A stretch of 64,000 nt of DNA from the NCBI RefSeq assembly GCF_026625565.1, contig NZ_CP112998.1, positions 2,792,501 to 2,856,500 of the forward strand. The letters are read 5' to 3'. The stretch's first letter is position 1. Every line of letters begins with the position of its first letter. This document shows positions 1 to 8,157 of this stretch, in pieces. This DNA is from Dyadobacter pollutisoli. Its GTDB lineage: Bacteria > Bacteroidota > Bacteroidia > Cytophagales > Spirosomataceae. The notes below the pieces were generated by a model that did no database searches, had not been told where the DNA came from, and saw only the letters and a program-made list of their open reading frames with translations. The translations under genes and the position numbers were made by a program.

Positions 1-570
1 GGTCGCGACGTTTTGCAGGCGGTTGTCAATTTCAGTTGCGCCGGGAAATTCTATCGGCACTTTTTCAAGTCGCAGCTTCTCTTTTGCCCTGAAAAGTCGT
101 TTGTTAATAAGGTCTTTATTGGTCAAAAAAGCATCGGCAATTTCATCGATCCCAAACCCGCACAGAATGCGTAGTGCAAGTCCTATTTGTGATTCGGGGG
201 AAATAACCGGGTGGCAAATCGCAAAGAGCATTTGCAGCTGACTGTCGGTAATATGATGCTCCGACCAATCAATTTCGATCTCGGAAATGAGGGAATCATC
301 TTCGGATATGCGGCCCGCCACCTTATCATTGAAAATAGAATAATGGGTCAGATGATTTTTAGCTTTGTTCTTGGCGACTGCGTAAAGCCAGGCTGTGGGA
401 TTGGGAGGTAAACCTTTATAGCTCCAAGTTTCGACGGCGGCCAGAAAAGTTTCACTGGCAATATCTTCCGCAATTTCAATGTGCTCAATACCAAAAAGTT
501 TACAGAGTACAGCTGTAATTTTCCTGTACTCTGTTCTAAACAAATGAGGTATTAATTGCTGAGTTTCCAT
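1..570 (-). CDS. ECF-type RNA polymerase sigma factor, partial at window edge
   Basis: The reading frame opens at an ATG (568-570, minus strand) and runs off the left edge, giving the first 190 residues. The N-terminus (METQQLIPHLFRTEYRKI) and the segments EIAEDIASETFLAAVETW and NPTAWLYAVAKNKAKNHL are the sigma region 2 pattern. FAICHPVISPESQIGLALR and the following GFGIDEIADAFL look like the region 4 helix-turn-helix of the long sigma factors that carry a C-terminal DUF6596/SnoaL-like extension; that extension would lie outside the window. The next gene downstream in reading order is off the window; upstream is a YciI protein on the same strand, the usual partner of this sigma class. Its promoter specificity cannot be read here. 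Confidence 0.88.
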   Translation of the reverse strand, partial: METQQLIPHLFRTEYRKITAVLCKLFGIEHIEIAEDIASETFLAAVETWSYKGLPPNPTAWLYAVAKNKAKNHLTHYSIFNDKVAGRISEDDSLISEIEIDWSEHHITDSQLQMLFAICHPVISPESQIGLALRILCGFGIDEIADAFLTNKDLINKRLFRAKEKLRLEKVPIEFPGATEIDNRLQNVAT

Positions 571-605
571 GTCAGAAATCCTGCGGGGACAGGGACATTT
601 GTTAC

Positions 606-959
606 TTAGTGGGTTCCGTCTCCTCTGGCGATTTTCCGAACCTCCACGCTATTTCCGTCGCCCTGCAAAACGGGACATCCTTTTGCAAATTCGACGGCCT
701 CTTCCACCGATTCCGCTTTGACAATAATGTAGCCGCCGATGGTTTCTTTGATGTCGCCAAAAGGTCCGTTGGTCACGACATTATTATGCCAAACTACCCG
801 GCTATCATCAAAAGGCAGCCCGTTTCCGACTGTGAATTTATTCTGGGCAGCGATTCCGCCGATCCAATCCATTGTTTGTTTCATCCAGATCTGCATCTGT
901 TCCGGTGAAGCAATTTTACCGCCGTCTTCGTGTCTGAAAATTAACATGAACTCTTCCAT
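606..959 (-). CDS. YciI/DGPF family small protein
   Basis: A 117-residue protein beginning MEEFMLIFRHEDGGK and containing the YciI/DGPF features NGPFGDIKETIGGYIIVKA and the acidic helix ESVEEAVEFAKGCPV. It has a ferredoxin-like fold and no signal peptide, so it is cytoplasmic. It precedes the sigma factor on the same strand with 35 bp between them, so the two are probably cotranscribed. In many bacteria a YciI/DGPF gene sits beside a long sigma factor; its biochemical role there is not settled. The family assignment is firm and the function is open. Confidence 0.88.
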   Translation of the reverse strand: MEEFMLIFRHEDGGKIASPEQMQIWMKQTMDWIGGIAAQNKFTVGNGLPFDDSRVVWHNNVVTNGPFGDIKETIGGYIIVKAESVEEAVEFAKGCPVLQGDGNSVEVRKIARGDGTH

Positions 960-1190
960 TTTGCTGCTGTTTTAATTGTGAGAATTTGATTAGTGTAATT
1001 TGTACTTCACACTTATATCAAATAGCTTTCTTAAAATAGGACATCAACAGAAAATTATTTATATTTTTTCCCCGCGATCGGAAACCGCGGTACAGGCAGC
1101 CCATCGCAGCCTCAGGTACCCATGTAGTCACCGGCACCGGTGAGGCCTTGCATGCAAAATAGCAAAAAGATTGGCTTGTAGGATTCAACA

Positions 1191-1222
1191 AAAAGGAAGT
1201 CCCATTGCTAAGACTTCCTTTT
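1191..1222. terminator. Hairpin terminator after the 156-aa gene
   Basis: AAAAGGAAGTC (1191-1201) pairs exactly with GACTTCCTTTT (1212-1222) across a 10-nt loop. On the minus strand the stem runs into a T-rich stretch and lies just after the stop codon at 1227, so it is a good intrinsic terminator for the gene ending there. The A/T tails could make it work in both directions. Confidence 0.75.
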
Positions 1223-1226
1223 GTTC

Positions 1227-1697
1227 TTATTCAGCGATAACGTCCGCTTTCTTCTTGCGGCCTCTCGGTTTGCCGGTGTATTCCGGTTTGGGTTCTGAGC
1301 TGGAAAGTGCCAGTTCGTATCCCACCACACCTTCTTCGTAATTAAATGGAGTAACAGTGAATTTGAATTTGTTATTTTCAAAATCCACTCCGCCTTTTTT
1401 CAAAATCACTTCCAGAGGAATCGTGAATCCACGACCGCTTTTTACCAATGGAAAAGTTCCGGTTGGGTCAGAAGAAGGGATCAGGTAAAGGAATTTCAAA
1501 GTTCTTTTACCCTCTTGGGTACCAATTTTGAAGCTCGTTGTTGCCGCTTCAATTCCTAATTCTTCAAGAGTTTTGGAAGGAAGGACAATTTTTCCGGTGC
1601 CTGAAATGTAACCGGTAAGTTCTACTTTGGGCTGTACTTTCTTAGTGATAGTGCTATTCTCCTCTGGTGAAAAGAATTTAATTGCTTTTGCTTTCAT
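1227..1697 (-). CDS. Conserved hypothetical protein with basic C-terminal tail
   Basis: 156 residues from the ATG that gives MKAKAIKFFSPEEN; an upstream in-frame ATG (1745) would add a hydrophobic 16-residue stretch that looks like non-coding leader, so the inner start is chosen. The body is a predicted beta-rich domain (TGYISGTGKIVLPSKTLEEL, then alternating strands) and the tail GKPRGRKKKADV has an AT-hook-like GRKKK core. No enzyme motif, signal peptide or membrane segment is visible. A nucleic-acid-binding or chromatin-like role is possible from the tail alone but is speculative. It is a single gene with its own terminator. Confidence 0.75.
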   Translation of the reverse strand: MKAKAIKFFSPEENSTITKKVQPKVELTGYISGTGKIVLPSKTLEELGIEAATTSFKIGTQEGKRTLKFLYLIPSSDPTGTFPLVKSGRGFTIPLEVILKKGGVDFENNKFKFTVTPFNYEEGVVGYELALSSSEPKPEYTGKPRGRKKKADVIAE

Positions 1698-1890
1698 AAG
1701 ATAATTGATGTAAATCAAGTGGATTATTTTTGTAAAAGTAATCATTATGATTTAACATCAAAATAGTACTTCCGCTACAAACAATTCTCTCAAATAGCTT
1801 TAATCAATATTCAATTTTTTAATTTCAATTTAATGCAAAGAACGTAAATACACAGGTGGTCAATTAATTTCCCTTTTTAAATGGTAAAAT

Positions 1891-3435
1891 TTATCTGACA
1901 GAAATTCGTTGCGTCCTGCTATAATTAAAGTATCGGTATTTACCCATAAGTGACATTTCAACAACCAGCTTGTACGTACCCCAGTCGTATTTACACTCAG
2001 TGGTAACAGTTTCTTTTCTCAATTTACCGGCGCTCACCACGGACTTTTTCAGAAACTCCGACATCACCCGGCCGTCCATTACCGATGGCTGCGGCAATCC
2101 ATATATATGAAGGACGGTAGGCACGATATCGACATTTGAAGTCGGTAATTCGCCGGTAAATGTTTTTTTGAAATCGGGGCCGCTGGCAAATAATGCAATG
2201 TTAATTTCATAAGGACTGGAACCGCCATGTCCCGCCACACCACCCGAATAGCCAGTACCAGCATAACCCCTATTATTTTGCTCATTATTCCAGTTTGTCG
2301 CCACGAGGATATCGCCTGATCTTTGCGGATGATCGTAATGAATAGCGTCAAATGAGATGGTACCATCGACCCAGCCTTTCATTTCTCCTTTATTTTTTGC
2401 TTTGGTAAAAATAGCGCCGACCCATTCCTGTTTGTGAAGCGCAGCAACTATTCTTTTGATCTCGTTTTCATCATGGTCTTTCACATATAAAGCTCCTTCT
2501 GCAACGACTACATCTTCCGATTCTTTACTTTTTTTCAGACCTTGCTGAATTAGAAAATTAGCCAAGCTTTGCTTACCGATATGGGTCACAAATCCGTGGT
2601 CAGTTGAGATGATGATATTATATTTTTCATCCAGTCCTTTTGCTTTTAAAGCTTCCAGTATTCTTCCAAATTGCCCGTCAACAAACCGGATCGCGTTCAC
2701 AGCCTGATCTGAGCCAATGCCGTGTTCGTGCGCCGCACCGTCGGGATCGGAAAACCATATTGCACTCACCAGCGGGCCTTTATCGGCCAGACCGTATGTC
2801 AGCAACGCGTCGGTGATCCATTTGTGACGCTCGCTATCCTCGGTACCATCAGCAGGCGGTGCCCCGACTTCGGCGATCACCTGCGATTTAAACGACTCTG
2901 GTAATATCAGATCGGGGTTTACAATGGCTCCCCGGCCTACCTTATGGTTTTGCAAAAAGGCCTGGCCCGTGGTACCCGAGCTGAACACCATCATACTTTC
3001 CCCGGCAGCGTCCAGCACCTCGCCCAGCGAAGTGGCGGTCAGTAATGGACCGGAAATCGCGTTACTGACCCTGGTAAGATCCTCGTACGTAGTTCCGACA
3101 CTTTTTACCTTATTAACCTCAGGAAAATAGACGCTGTTACCTAATATCCCGTGCGTCCCGGGATAGGAACCTGTGGCATAGGAAGCGGAATTGACCCGAG
3201 TAACAGTCGGAAACACGCTGTGATGATGCTTCCCAAACGAAGCTTTTTGCCTGAATGCAAACAAATTGGGCATTTGTTCCTGTGTGATGTAGTCGGGCCT
3301 TAATCCATCAAAAAAGACGATCAGGGTTTTGTTATGGTTTGTACCAGATTTGCTTTGCGCCAACGTACGCAGAGGCACAACCGAAACCAGCAGGAACAAC
3401 CCAGTACCTGCAAAAAAGCTAAAAATTGTTTTCAT
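1891..3435 (-). CDS. Secreted alkaline-phosphatase-superfamily phosphodiesterase
   Basis: 514 residues with an N-terminal signal peptide ending near LRTLAQS. The type I phosphodiesterase/nucleotide pyrophosphatase pattern is present in order: LIVFFDGLRPDY (metal-binding Asp), FPTVTRVNSASYATG (nucleophile region, Thr), GTHGILGN, SDPDGAAHEHG (second metal site), IISTDHGF and a later GHGGSSPYE. The enzyme should hydrolyse phosphodiester or phosphomonoester bonds in the periplasm; the substrate is not evident. The C-terminal 60 residues (from about KETVTTECKYDW) lie beyond the usual end of the domain. Twelve bases separate it from the upstream propeller-like gene, so the two probably form one transcript. 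Confidence 0.9.
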   Translation of the reverse strand: MKTIFSFFAGTGLFLLVSVVPLRTLAQSKSGTNHNKTLIVFFDGLRPDYITQEQMPNLFAFRQKASFGKHHHSVFPTVTRVNSASYATGSYPGTHGILGNSVYFPEVNKVKSVGTTYEDLTRVSNAISGPLLTATSLGEVLDAAGESMMVFSSGTTGQAFLQNHKVGRGAIVNPDLILPESFKSQVIAEVGAPPADGTEDSERHKWITDALLTYGLADKGPLVSAIWFSDPDGAAHEHGIGSDQAVNAIRFVDGQFGRILEALKAKGLDEKYNIIISTDHGFVTHIGKQSLANFLIQQGLKKSKESEDVVVAEGALYVKDHDENEIKRIVAALHKQEWVGAIFTKAKNKGEMKGWVDGTISFDAIHYDHPQRSGDILVATNWNNEQNNRGYAGTGYSGGVAGHGGSSPYEINIALFASGPDFKKTFTGELPTSNVDIVPTVLHIYGLPQPSVMDGRVMSEFLKKSVVSAGKLRKETVTTECKYDWGTYKLVVEMSLMGKYRYFNYSRTQRISVR

Positions 3436-3447
3436 AAATTTTAATAA

Positions 3448-4254
3448 TTACCTGATCTCCGACAAGGTGACTGTACTCGCGGAGCGGTTGATTCCATATA
3501 AGAGTACTCGTCCTTTGACCGAATGGTCTATTGCAATGCCTTGTCCCTGGATGGGCGCGGTAAGCGTGCGTACATGATCGAGCGTGTAACCGTGTTTAGG
3601 CAGTTGCATCACGTACACTTCTTCACGGTCGTGACCAGTGCAGTACAGCAGTCCGTCAGTGCCCCATGCGCCCCCGGAATTGCTTTTGGGAGTAAAAAGT
3701 GCGACCAGGTTCTTGGGAAAAACCCACGATTCGGTCTCCCGCCATTCCGCATCGTATTTTACGAGCGAAGTCCAACGCACATCCCTGCCCTCGCTCGATT
3801 CTTTCCCGCCATAATGTGCAAAACCGATCCACCAGTAGCCGTCTTTTTGATCTATCCAGGTGAGTGAGCCGTGTTGTGCAATACCAAAGCTATGGTTACC
3901 AATATGTTGCAATGTTTTTACATCAAAAATCTCCACTGAGCTGGTCATCGGAATCTCGGGATAGTTAGAATTGGCACAGTACAATTTGCCCTTGATCACG
4001 ACACCGCTGTTCAAATGTTTGATCCCTTCTTTTTCACCATCCCATTCGCCGGTCAGTTTGCCATTATTCTTACCATATCTCCGGATCGTACTATTATTGA
4101 TCACATAAAAGAATTGCTCATCGACCGCAACCGCCTGCTTGGCTTCTGCTACCTCAAACTTTTTCAGTTCGGTAACAGTTTGCGCCATTGACTTTACGAA
4201 AAGAATATTGGCAAGAATTAAAAATGAAAACGCAACTACTTTACAAAGGGTCAT
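3448..4254 (-). CDS. Secreted beta-propeller-like protein
   Basis: 268 residues with a signal peptide (about residues 1-24, ending SMAQ). The rest is a series of beta-strand segments with repeated turns such as YFVINNSTIRRYGKNNGK, LYCANSNYPE, SVEIFDVKTLQHIGNHSFG and GTDGLLYCTGHDREEVYVM, which fits a propeller of NHL/YVTN style. No catalytic motif is recognisable. It is the first gene of a two-gene transcript with the phosphodiesterase 12 bp downstream, so a role in binding or handling the same exported substrate is inferred. Confidence 0.72.
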   Translation of the reverse strand: MTLCKVVAFSFLILANILFVKSMAQTVTELKKFEVAEAKQAVAVDEQFFYVINNSTIRRYGKNNGKLTGEWDGEKEGIKHLNSGVVIKGKLYCANSNYPEIPMTSSVEIFDVKTLQHIGNHSFGIAQHGSLTWIDQKDGYWWIGFAHYGGKESSEGRDVRWTSLVKYDAEWRETESWVFPKNLVALFTPKSNSGGAWGTDGLLYCTGHDREEVYVMQLPKHGYTLDHVRTLTAPIQGQGIAIDHSVKGRVLLYGINRSASTVTLSEIR

Positions 4255-4534
4255 ATTAAAAAAAAGGATAAATCAGGTTCAAAATTAATTAACAATTATC
4301 TTCCGAATTTTATGGGAATGTTGTCATTAGTAAAGAAACGCGACTGTGAACTTTACCTGTCAATGACAATAGGTGATTTACCGGCTAATAAAATAGAGTA
4401 TGAAATGAACTGGATTTTGTGCTTTTAATGATTGTAGTTCTTACCCAAGACCGTCGATTTCCTCAAATTGAAAGGTATGCTTGGGAAATAAGCTATCTTG
4501 CTTCCATTCACTCACTAACTCATACATTCACTCA

Positions 4535-5569
4535 TTGAAAAAAAGTACGACCCTTAGCGACATTGCCATTGAACTGAACATGACCGCCGCGACCGTTTCC
4601 AGGGCGCTGAGCGATCATCCTGAAATTAGTAAAAGCACTAAGGAAAAAGTTAAGGAAACTGCCAAAAAGCTGAACTACAATCCCAACCGAATCGCCTCTT
4701 CGCTCCGGTCCGGGAAAACCAATGTCGTCGGCGTACTCATTCCGACTGCCGAAAATGCATTCTTTGGCTCGGTGATCCACGGCATTACCAAGCTCGCCAG
4801 CAAGCACGGCTACTCTGTACTGATCCACGAATGTGATGAAGACTACGAGCTGGAAGTGAAGGGTATTCAGACATTTATAGGCGCGCGGGTGGATGGGATC
4901 ATTGTTTCATTGTCCAGAAACACATTGAACTACGACCATTTCCTGGAAGTACAAAAAAGAAATATCCCGCTCGTTTTCTTCGACAGGGTACCCGATGATT
5001 TATCATTTCCGACGGTGGTGCTGGATGCTTATCGGGGCGCCTATCAGGCAACGCAGCATCTGATCGACCAGGGATATAAGAGAATTGCGCACATCGCCGG
5101 CCCACTGTTTATCAAGACATTCAATGACCGTTACAAAGGTTACGTAGCGGCCCTGCAAGCCAATAAAATCCCACTTGATCATACGCTGATGCACATCGGC
5201 GACCTTTCTATCGAGTCGGGCAGAGAAGCTACCAGGCAGTTTTTGCAGCTCGCCGAGCCACCGGATGCGATCTTTGCCACCGAAGATTTCACGGCATTAG
5301 GTGTCCTCAAAGAATTGAAGGTTAACAAGATCCGGATTCCGGAACAGTTCGGGGTATTGGGTTTCTGCAACGACGTTTTCAGCGAGCATACCACCCCCTC
5401 GATCTCCACCATCGATCAGCAAACTTATCTGATGGGCCGGGAGTCGTTTATCATGCTCAATAATATGATTGAAAATGGTTCGGTAAAAACTTCCGAAATC
5501 GTGAAAACCGTCATCGATCCTATATTGATTGTGCGGGAGTCTTCCATGAAATCAGGAAATCCTGCCTAA
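4535..5569 (+). CDS. LacI family transcriptional regulator
   Basis: 344 residues if started at the TTG at 4535, which gives the classic LacI start LKKSTTLSDIAIELNMTAAT; an upstream TTG at 4481 would add 18 residues without family similarity, and there is no in-frame ATG. The N-terminal HTH (TLSDIA, ATVSRALSDHPEIS, hinge NRIASSLRSGKTN) is followed by a periplasmic-binding-protein effector domain (VVGVLIPTAENAFFG to ISTIDQQTYLMG). It probably senses a sugar. A LacI-type operator lies 25 bp after its stop at the promoter of the next gene, so local repression of that dehydrogenase is the simplest model. CATTCACTCA occurs twice, 20 bp apart, just before the start. Confidence 0.92.
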   Translation: MKKSTTLSDIAIELNMTAATVSRALSDHPEISKSTKEKVKETAKKLNYNPNRIASSLRSGKTNVVGVLIPTAENAFFGSVIHGITKLASKHGYSVLIHECDEDYELEVKGIQTFIGARVDGIIVSLSRNTLNYDHFLEVQKRNIPLVFFDRVPDDLSFPTVVLDAYRGAYQATQHLIDQGYKRIAHIAGPLFIKTFNDRYKGYVAALQANKIPLDHTLMHIGDLSIESGREATRQFLQLAEPPDAIFATEDFTALGVLKELKVNKIRIPEQFGVLGFCNDVFSEHTTPSISTIDQQTYLMGRESFIMLNNMIENGSVKTSEIVKTVIDPILIVRESSMKSGNPA

Positions 5570-5593
5570 AATTTCCACCGCACTCCGAGTTTC

Positions 5594-5607
5594 CGTAATC
5601 GTTTACG
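5594..5607. promoter_or_regulatory. LacI-type operator at the sugar dehydrogenase promoter
   Basis: CGTAATCGTTTACG is a near-perfect inverted repeat around a central CG, differing by one base pair between arms. It has the CGTAAnCGnTTACG form used by LacI/CcpA-type regulators and lies immediately next to a -7 box, where a bound repressor would block polymerase. Confidence 0.65.
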
Positions 5608-5615
5608 TAACTTTG
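5608..5615 (+). promoter_or_regulatory. Bacteroidota -7 promoter box
   Basis: TAACTTTG matches the Bacteroidota sigma-A -7 consensus TAnnTTTG exactly and lies about 62 bp before the dehydrogenase ATG. A clear TTTG -33 element is not seen at the expected spacing. Confidence 0.5.
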
Positions 5616-5677
5616 GTTCAATTGTTTATTACTCCATCAGGCGCATAACGCGGTATTTCAAAAAGACAATTTCAATT

Positions 5678-6862
5678 ATGCTCAAAAAGTATGTAAGTCC
5701 CATTCTGACTGCGTTTCTGTACGCCGTCTCGACATCATCGTTTGCTCAGGTGAAAACGCCTGAGATCAAGCTGCAGCTCGTGACCGACGAGCTCACATTG
5801 CCTACTGCTTTTGCTTCGACGAAAAGTTTGCCTAACACTGTTTTTGTCTGCGAGCAGGAAGGACGGATCAGGATCATTCAAAGCGGCAAACTGGCCCCAA
5901 TCCCGTTTCTGGACATCACAAGCGAGGTTTTGAAAAGACAAGGCTATGACGAACGTGGCTTGTTAGGTCTTGCTTTTCATCCCGACTATGGCTCCAATGG
6001 CAGGTTTTATGTCTATATCAGTGTCAAATCGGATGGCCGGAAAGGTGTTGATCATGAGACCGAAGTGCGGGAATATACCGTCAGCAAGGCTAGTCCTCAA
6101 TTAGCTGAAAAATCTTCCATGCGTAAAGTTTTGGTTTTTGATCAGCCGGAGTCAAACCACAATGGGGGCGATCTTAAATTTGGGGCCGATCGATTCCTGT
6201 ACATTTCGAGCGGTGATGGCGGCGGTGGCGGCGACAAGCATGGCGAGCATGGCAATGGCCAGAGCCTGAATACGCTGCTGGGCAAGATCCTGCGCATTGA
6301 TGTCAACAAAGCGCCCTATGCAATCCCGGCAGACAATCCATTCAAAAATACGGCCAATGCCCGCCCCGAAATTTATGCATACGGATTAAGAAACCCTTGG
6401 AGAATGAGTTTTGACAGACAAACCAATCAGCTTTTCGCAGGCGAAGTGGGCCAGAACAAATACGAAGAAGTGGACATCATTACGAAAGGCGGGAACTACG
6501 GATGGAGATCCATTGAAGGTCTACATTCATTCAATGCCGAAGATCAAAAGCCTGAGAAACCGATCAGCCCTATTTTCGAGTATGCTCACCCAGAAGGACT
6601 TAGCATTACAGGTGGCTTCGTGTACCGGGGCAAAGCGATCCCCGGCCTGGTTGGAAAATATGTTTTTGGCGATATGATGGGGCCGGTATGGCTGCTGGCC
6701 AAAGGAACTGATAACACCTGGAACCGCGAAAAACTTTCGATTTCCAGAGACCCGGGCTACTGGCATGTTTACAGTTTCGGTGAAGATACTTCCGGTGAAT
6801 TGTACGTCCTTACCAGACTTTTGGAACAGGAAAAAGGTGCTGTTTACAAGCTCATACCCTGA
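5678..6862 (+). CDS. Secreted PQQ-dependent sugar dehydrogenase (Gdh/Asd-like propeller)
   Basis: 394 residues with a signal peptide (MLKKYVSPILTAFLYAVSTS, cleavage after SFAQ). The soluble glucose/sorbosone dehydrogenase propeller motifs follow in order: ERGLLGLAFHPDYGSNGRFYVY, NHNGGDLKFG, LYISSGDGGGGGD, GKILRIDV, PEIYAYGLRNPWRMSFD, GEVGQNKYEEVDII and GGNYGWRSIEG. It would oxidise a sugar in the periplasm with PQQ or a related cofactor. Its promoter carries a LacI-type operator and the LacI gene lies directly upstream, suggesting sugar-responsive control. Many family members have no proven substrate, so the exact reaction is open. Confidence 0.92.
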   Translation: MLKKYVSPILTAFLYAVSTSSFAQVKTPEIKLQLVTDELTLPTAFASTKSLPNTVFVCEQEGRIRIIQSGKLAPIPFLDITSEVLKRQGYDERGLLGLAFHPDYGSNGRFYVYISVKSDGRKGVDHETEVREYTVSKASPQLAEKSSMRKVLVFDQPESNHNGGDLKFGADRFLYISSGDGGGGGDKHGEHGNGQSLNTLLGKILRIDVNKAPYAIPADNPFKNTANARPEIYAYGLRNPWRMSFDRQTNQLFAGEVGQNKYEEVDIITKGGNYGWRSIEGLHSFNAEDQKPEKPISPIFEYAHPEGLSITGGFVYRGKAIPGLVGKYVFGDMMGPVWLLAKGTDNTWNREKLSISRDPGYWHVYSFGEDTSGELYVLTRLLEQEKGAVYKLIP

Positions 6863-6872
6863 TCATAAAAAC

Positions 6873-6907
6873 GCCGGCTCTCCTGACAGAATATCGGGAG
6901 GGCCGGC
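6873..6907 (+). terminator. GC-rich hairpin after the sugar dehydrogenase
   Basis: GCCGGCTCTCC (6873-6883) pairs with GGAGGGCCGGC (6897-6907) with one G-T wobble and a 13-nt loop, ten bases after the stop codon. The following T content is weak, so it may be a terminator or only an mRNA-end stabiliser. Confidence 0.6.
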
Positions 6908-6977
6908 TTGAAGAGTTTAGGAATATCCAGTAAATTTTATTGCTAAATATTTAGCGGACATATTCAGGCAGCCAATT

Positions 6978-6993
6978 TCGTAAACGTTTACGA
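6978..6993. promoter_or_regulatory. Perfect 16-bp LacI-type palindrome
   Basis: TCGTAAACGTTTACGA is its own reverse complement and matches the LacI/CcpA-type operator core AAACGTTT. It lies between the sugar dehydrogenase and the DUF4468 gene, about 1.4 kb from the related site at 5594. It could govern the downstream gene or act with the upstream site by looping across the dehydrogenase gene. The rest of the 6863-7150 gap shows nothing else clear. Confidence 0.6.
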
Positions 6994-7150
6994 GACCGCA
7001 AAGCTGAACGGATTAAGTTTTCAATAAATGTCTTGGGGATGATTGGACCGGCTTGTCAATAGGTTTCAGCCGGTAGCTAAGTTTATTTGTAGATATCTTT
7101 CTGATATTTACAAATTTGCATGACTATCACAAATTCACAAAACACTAATT

Positions 7151-7666
7151 ATGTTGAAACCATCCTCGCTTCTCATGCTGCTCTTCTTCGCCGGAGCAGC
7201 TCACGCCAAAACATCTATCCACCGCTCTGCTATCATGGACCCGATCGTCATATCGCTTCCCGACGAGGATAATAAGTCCTACTCCGAAGTTGTTGAATGC
7301 GGCAATGTGACGCAGGCAGATCTTTTTCGCCGTGCACGCCTATATCTCGCACAGACTGCTCTTGACAATAAAATGCTCGTAGCCGACAAAGAAACAGGTG
7401 ATCTGGCCAGCCAGGGCAGCTTTTCCCTGACAGTTCCGCGTTCCGAGGGCTCGTCGGGAGGCGTTTACTCTGTACGGTACGTTCTTACCATAGAATGTGT
7501 AAATAGAAAATACAGGGCCACCATCACGGGTGAGCTGGCACCTTTAAAGGCATTCAGTTCTAAATCTGCTAAGGAGTCAGAACCCTTTAATGCAGCACTC
7601 GAAGCAAGGTTTAAAGCGCTGTTGCAAGAATTACAGGCGAATGTCAAAGATTACAAGCCCTTCTGA
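7151..7666 (+). CDS. Secreted DUF4468-like protein
   Basis: 171 residues with a signal peptide (MLKPSSLLMLLFFAGAAHA, cleavage about residue 19). The mature part resembles DUF4468, a TBP-like fold common in Bacteroidota: VVECGNVTQADLFRRARLYL, then a strand-rich stretch (GSFSLTVPRS, VRYVLTIECVNRKYRATITG) and a C-terminal amphipathic helix. Family members are periplasmic or outer-membrane-linked and of unknown role. A TTTG (7086-7089) and CAAATTTG (7111-7118) upstream are a possible -33/-7 pair. Confidence 0.75.
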   Translation: MLKPSSLLMLLFFAGAAHAKTSIHRSAIMDPIVISLPDEDNKSYSEVVECGNVTQADLFRRARLYLAQTALDNKMLVADKETGDLASQGSFSLTVPRSEGSSGGVYSVRYVLTIECVNRKYRATITGELAPLKAFSSKSAKESEPFNAALEARFKALLQELQANVKDYKPF

Positions 7667-7714
7667 TCCGCGCTGGCACAACAGAGAACCATATACTAAA
7701 AAACGGATCTGGTC

Positions 7715-8152
7715 ATGAGCAAAAAAATACCTTTTGGCGACTTTTTTGTCCTGTTCTTTTTTCTCGTTGGCGCATTGTTTGCCGGCATTTCCTACTATAT
7801 ATATCAAGGGAACCAAAGCCTTGTCAAGAACGGCATTGCGACACAAGGCGTTGTCATAGGGATGCACCGGATAGACCGTAAAAAGTATCCCGTCGCCCCC
7901 TCGGTCCGGTATTTCACCAGGGATGGGAAAGAGCATGTGTTTCACAGTTCCGAGGGCCGAAATCCTCCTGAATACCAGATCGGGCAGGAAGTAAAGCTTT
8001 ATTACGATCCCAACAAACCCGAAGACGTTTATCTGGAAGGCAACTATTTGCTGGTGTACGTTTTCGCAGGTATGGCGGGTGTATTTTGGTTAATATCCAT
8101 CTGGGGCGTACCAGCAGCAGTGGTGGCCATATGGAAATGGATTTGGAGCTAA
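7715..8152 (+). CDS. DUF3592 membrane protein
   Basis: 145 residues with two membrane segments (about 10-30, FVLFFFLVGALFAGISYYIY, and about 112-135, LVYVFAGMAGVFWLISIWG) enclosing a small beta domain. The motif GIATQGVVIGMHRI plus PSVRYFTRDGKEH and YDPNKPEDVYLEG is the DUF3592 signature. The central domain is predicted outside the cytoplasm. The gene follows the DUF4468 gene by 48 bp on the same strand. Function is unknown. Its stop is 5 bp from the converging response-regulator gene. Confidence 0.82.
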   Translation: MSKKIPFGDFFVLFFFLVGALFAGISYYIYQGNQSLVKNGIATQGVVIGMHRIDRKKYPVAPSVRYFTRDGKEHVFHSSEGRNPPEYQIGQEVKLYYDPNKPEDVYLEGNYLLVYVFAGMAGVFWLISIWGVPAAVVAIWKWIWS

Positions 8153-8157
8153 ATACA

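Noticed and set aside
1071..1160. Gene fragment in a GC-rich stretch between the YciI and 156-aa genes
   Set aside because: No frame on either strand gives a recognisable protein segment; only short palindromic bits such as ACCGGCACCGGT are seen.
4481..4534. N-terminal extension of the LacI regulator
   Set aside because: The 18 added residues lie over two CATTCACTCA repeats and have no LacI-family character; the TTG at 4535 gives the usual family start.
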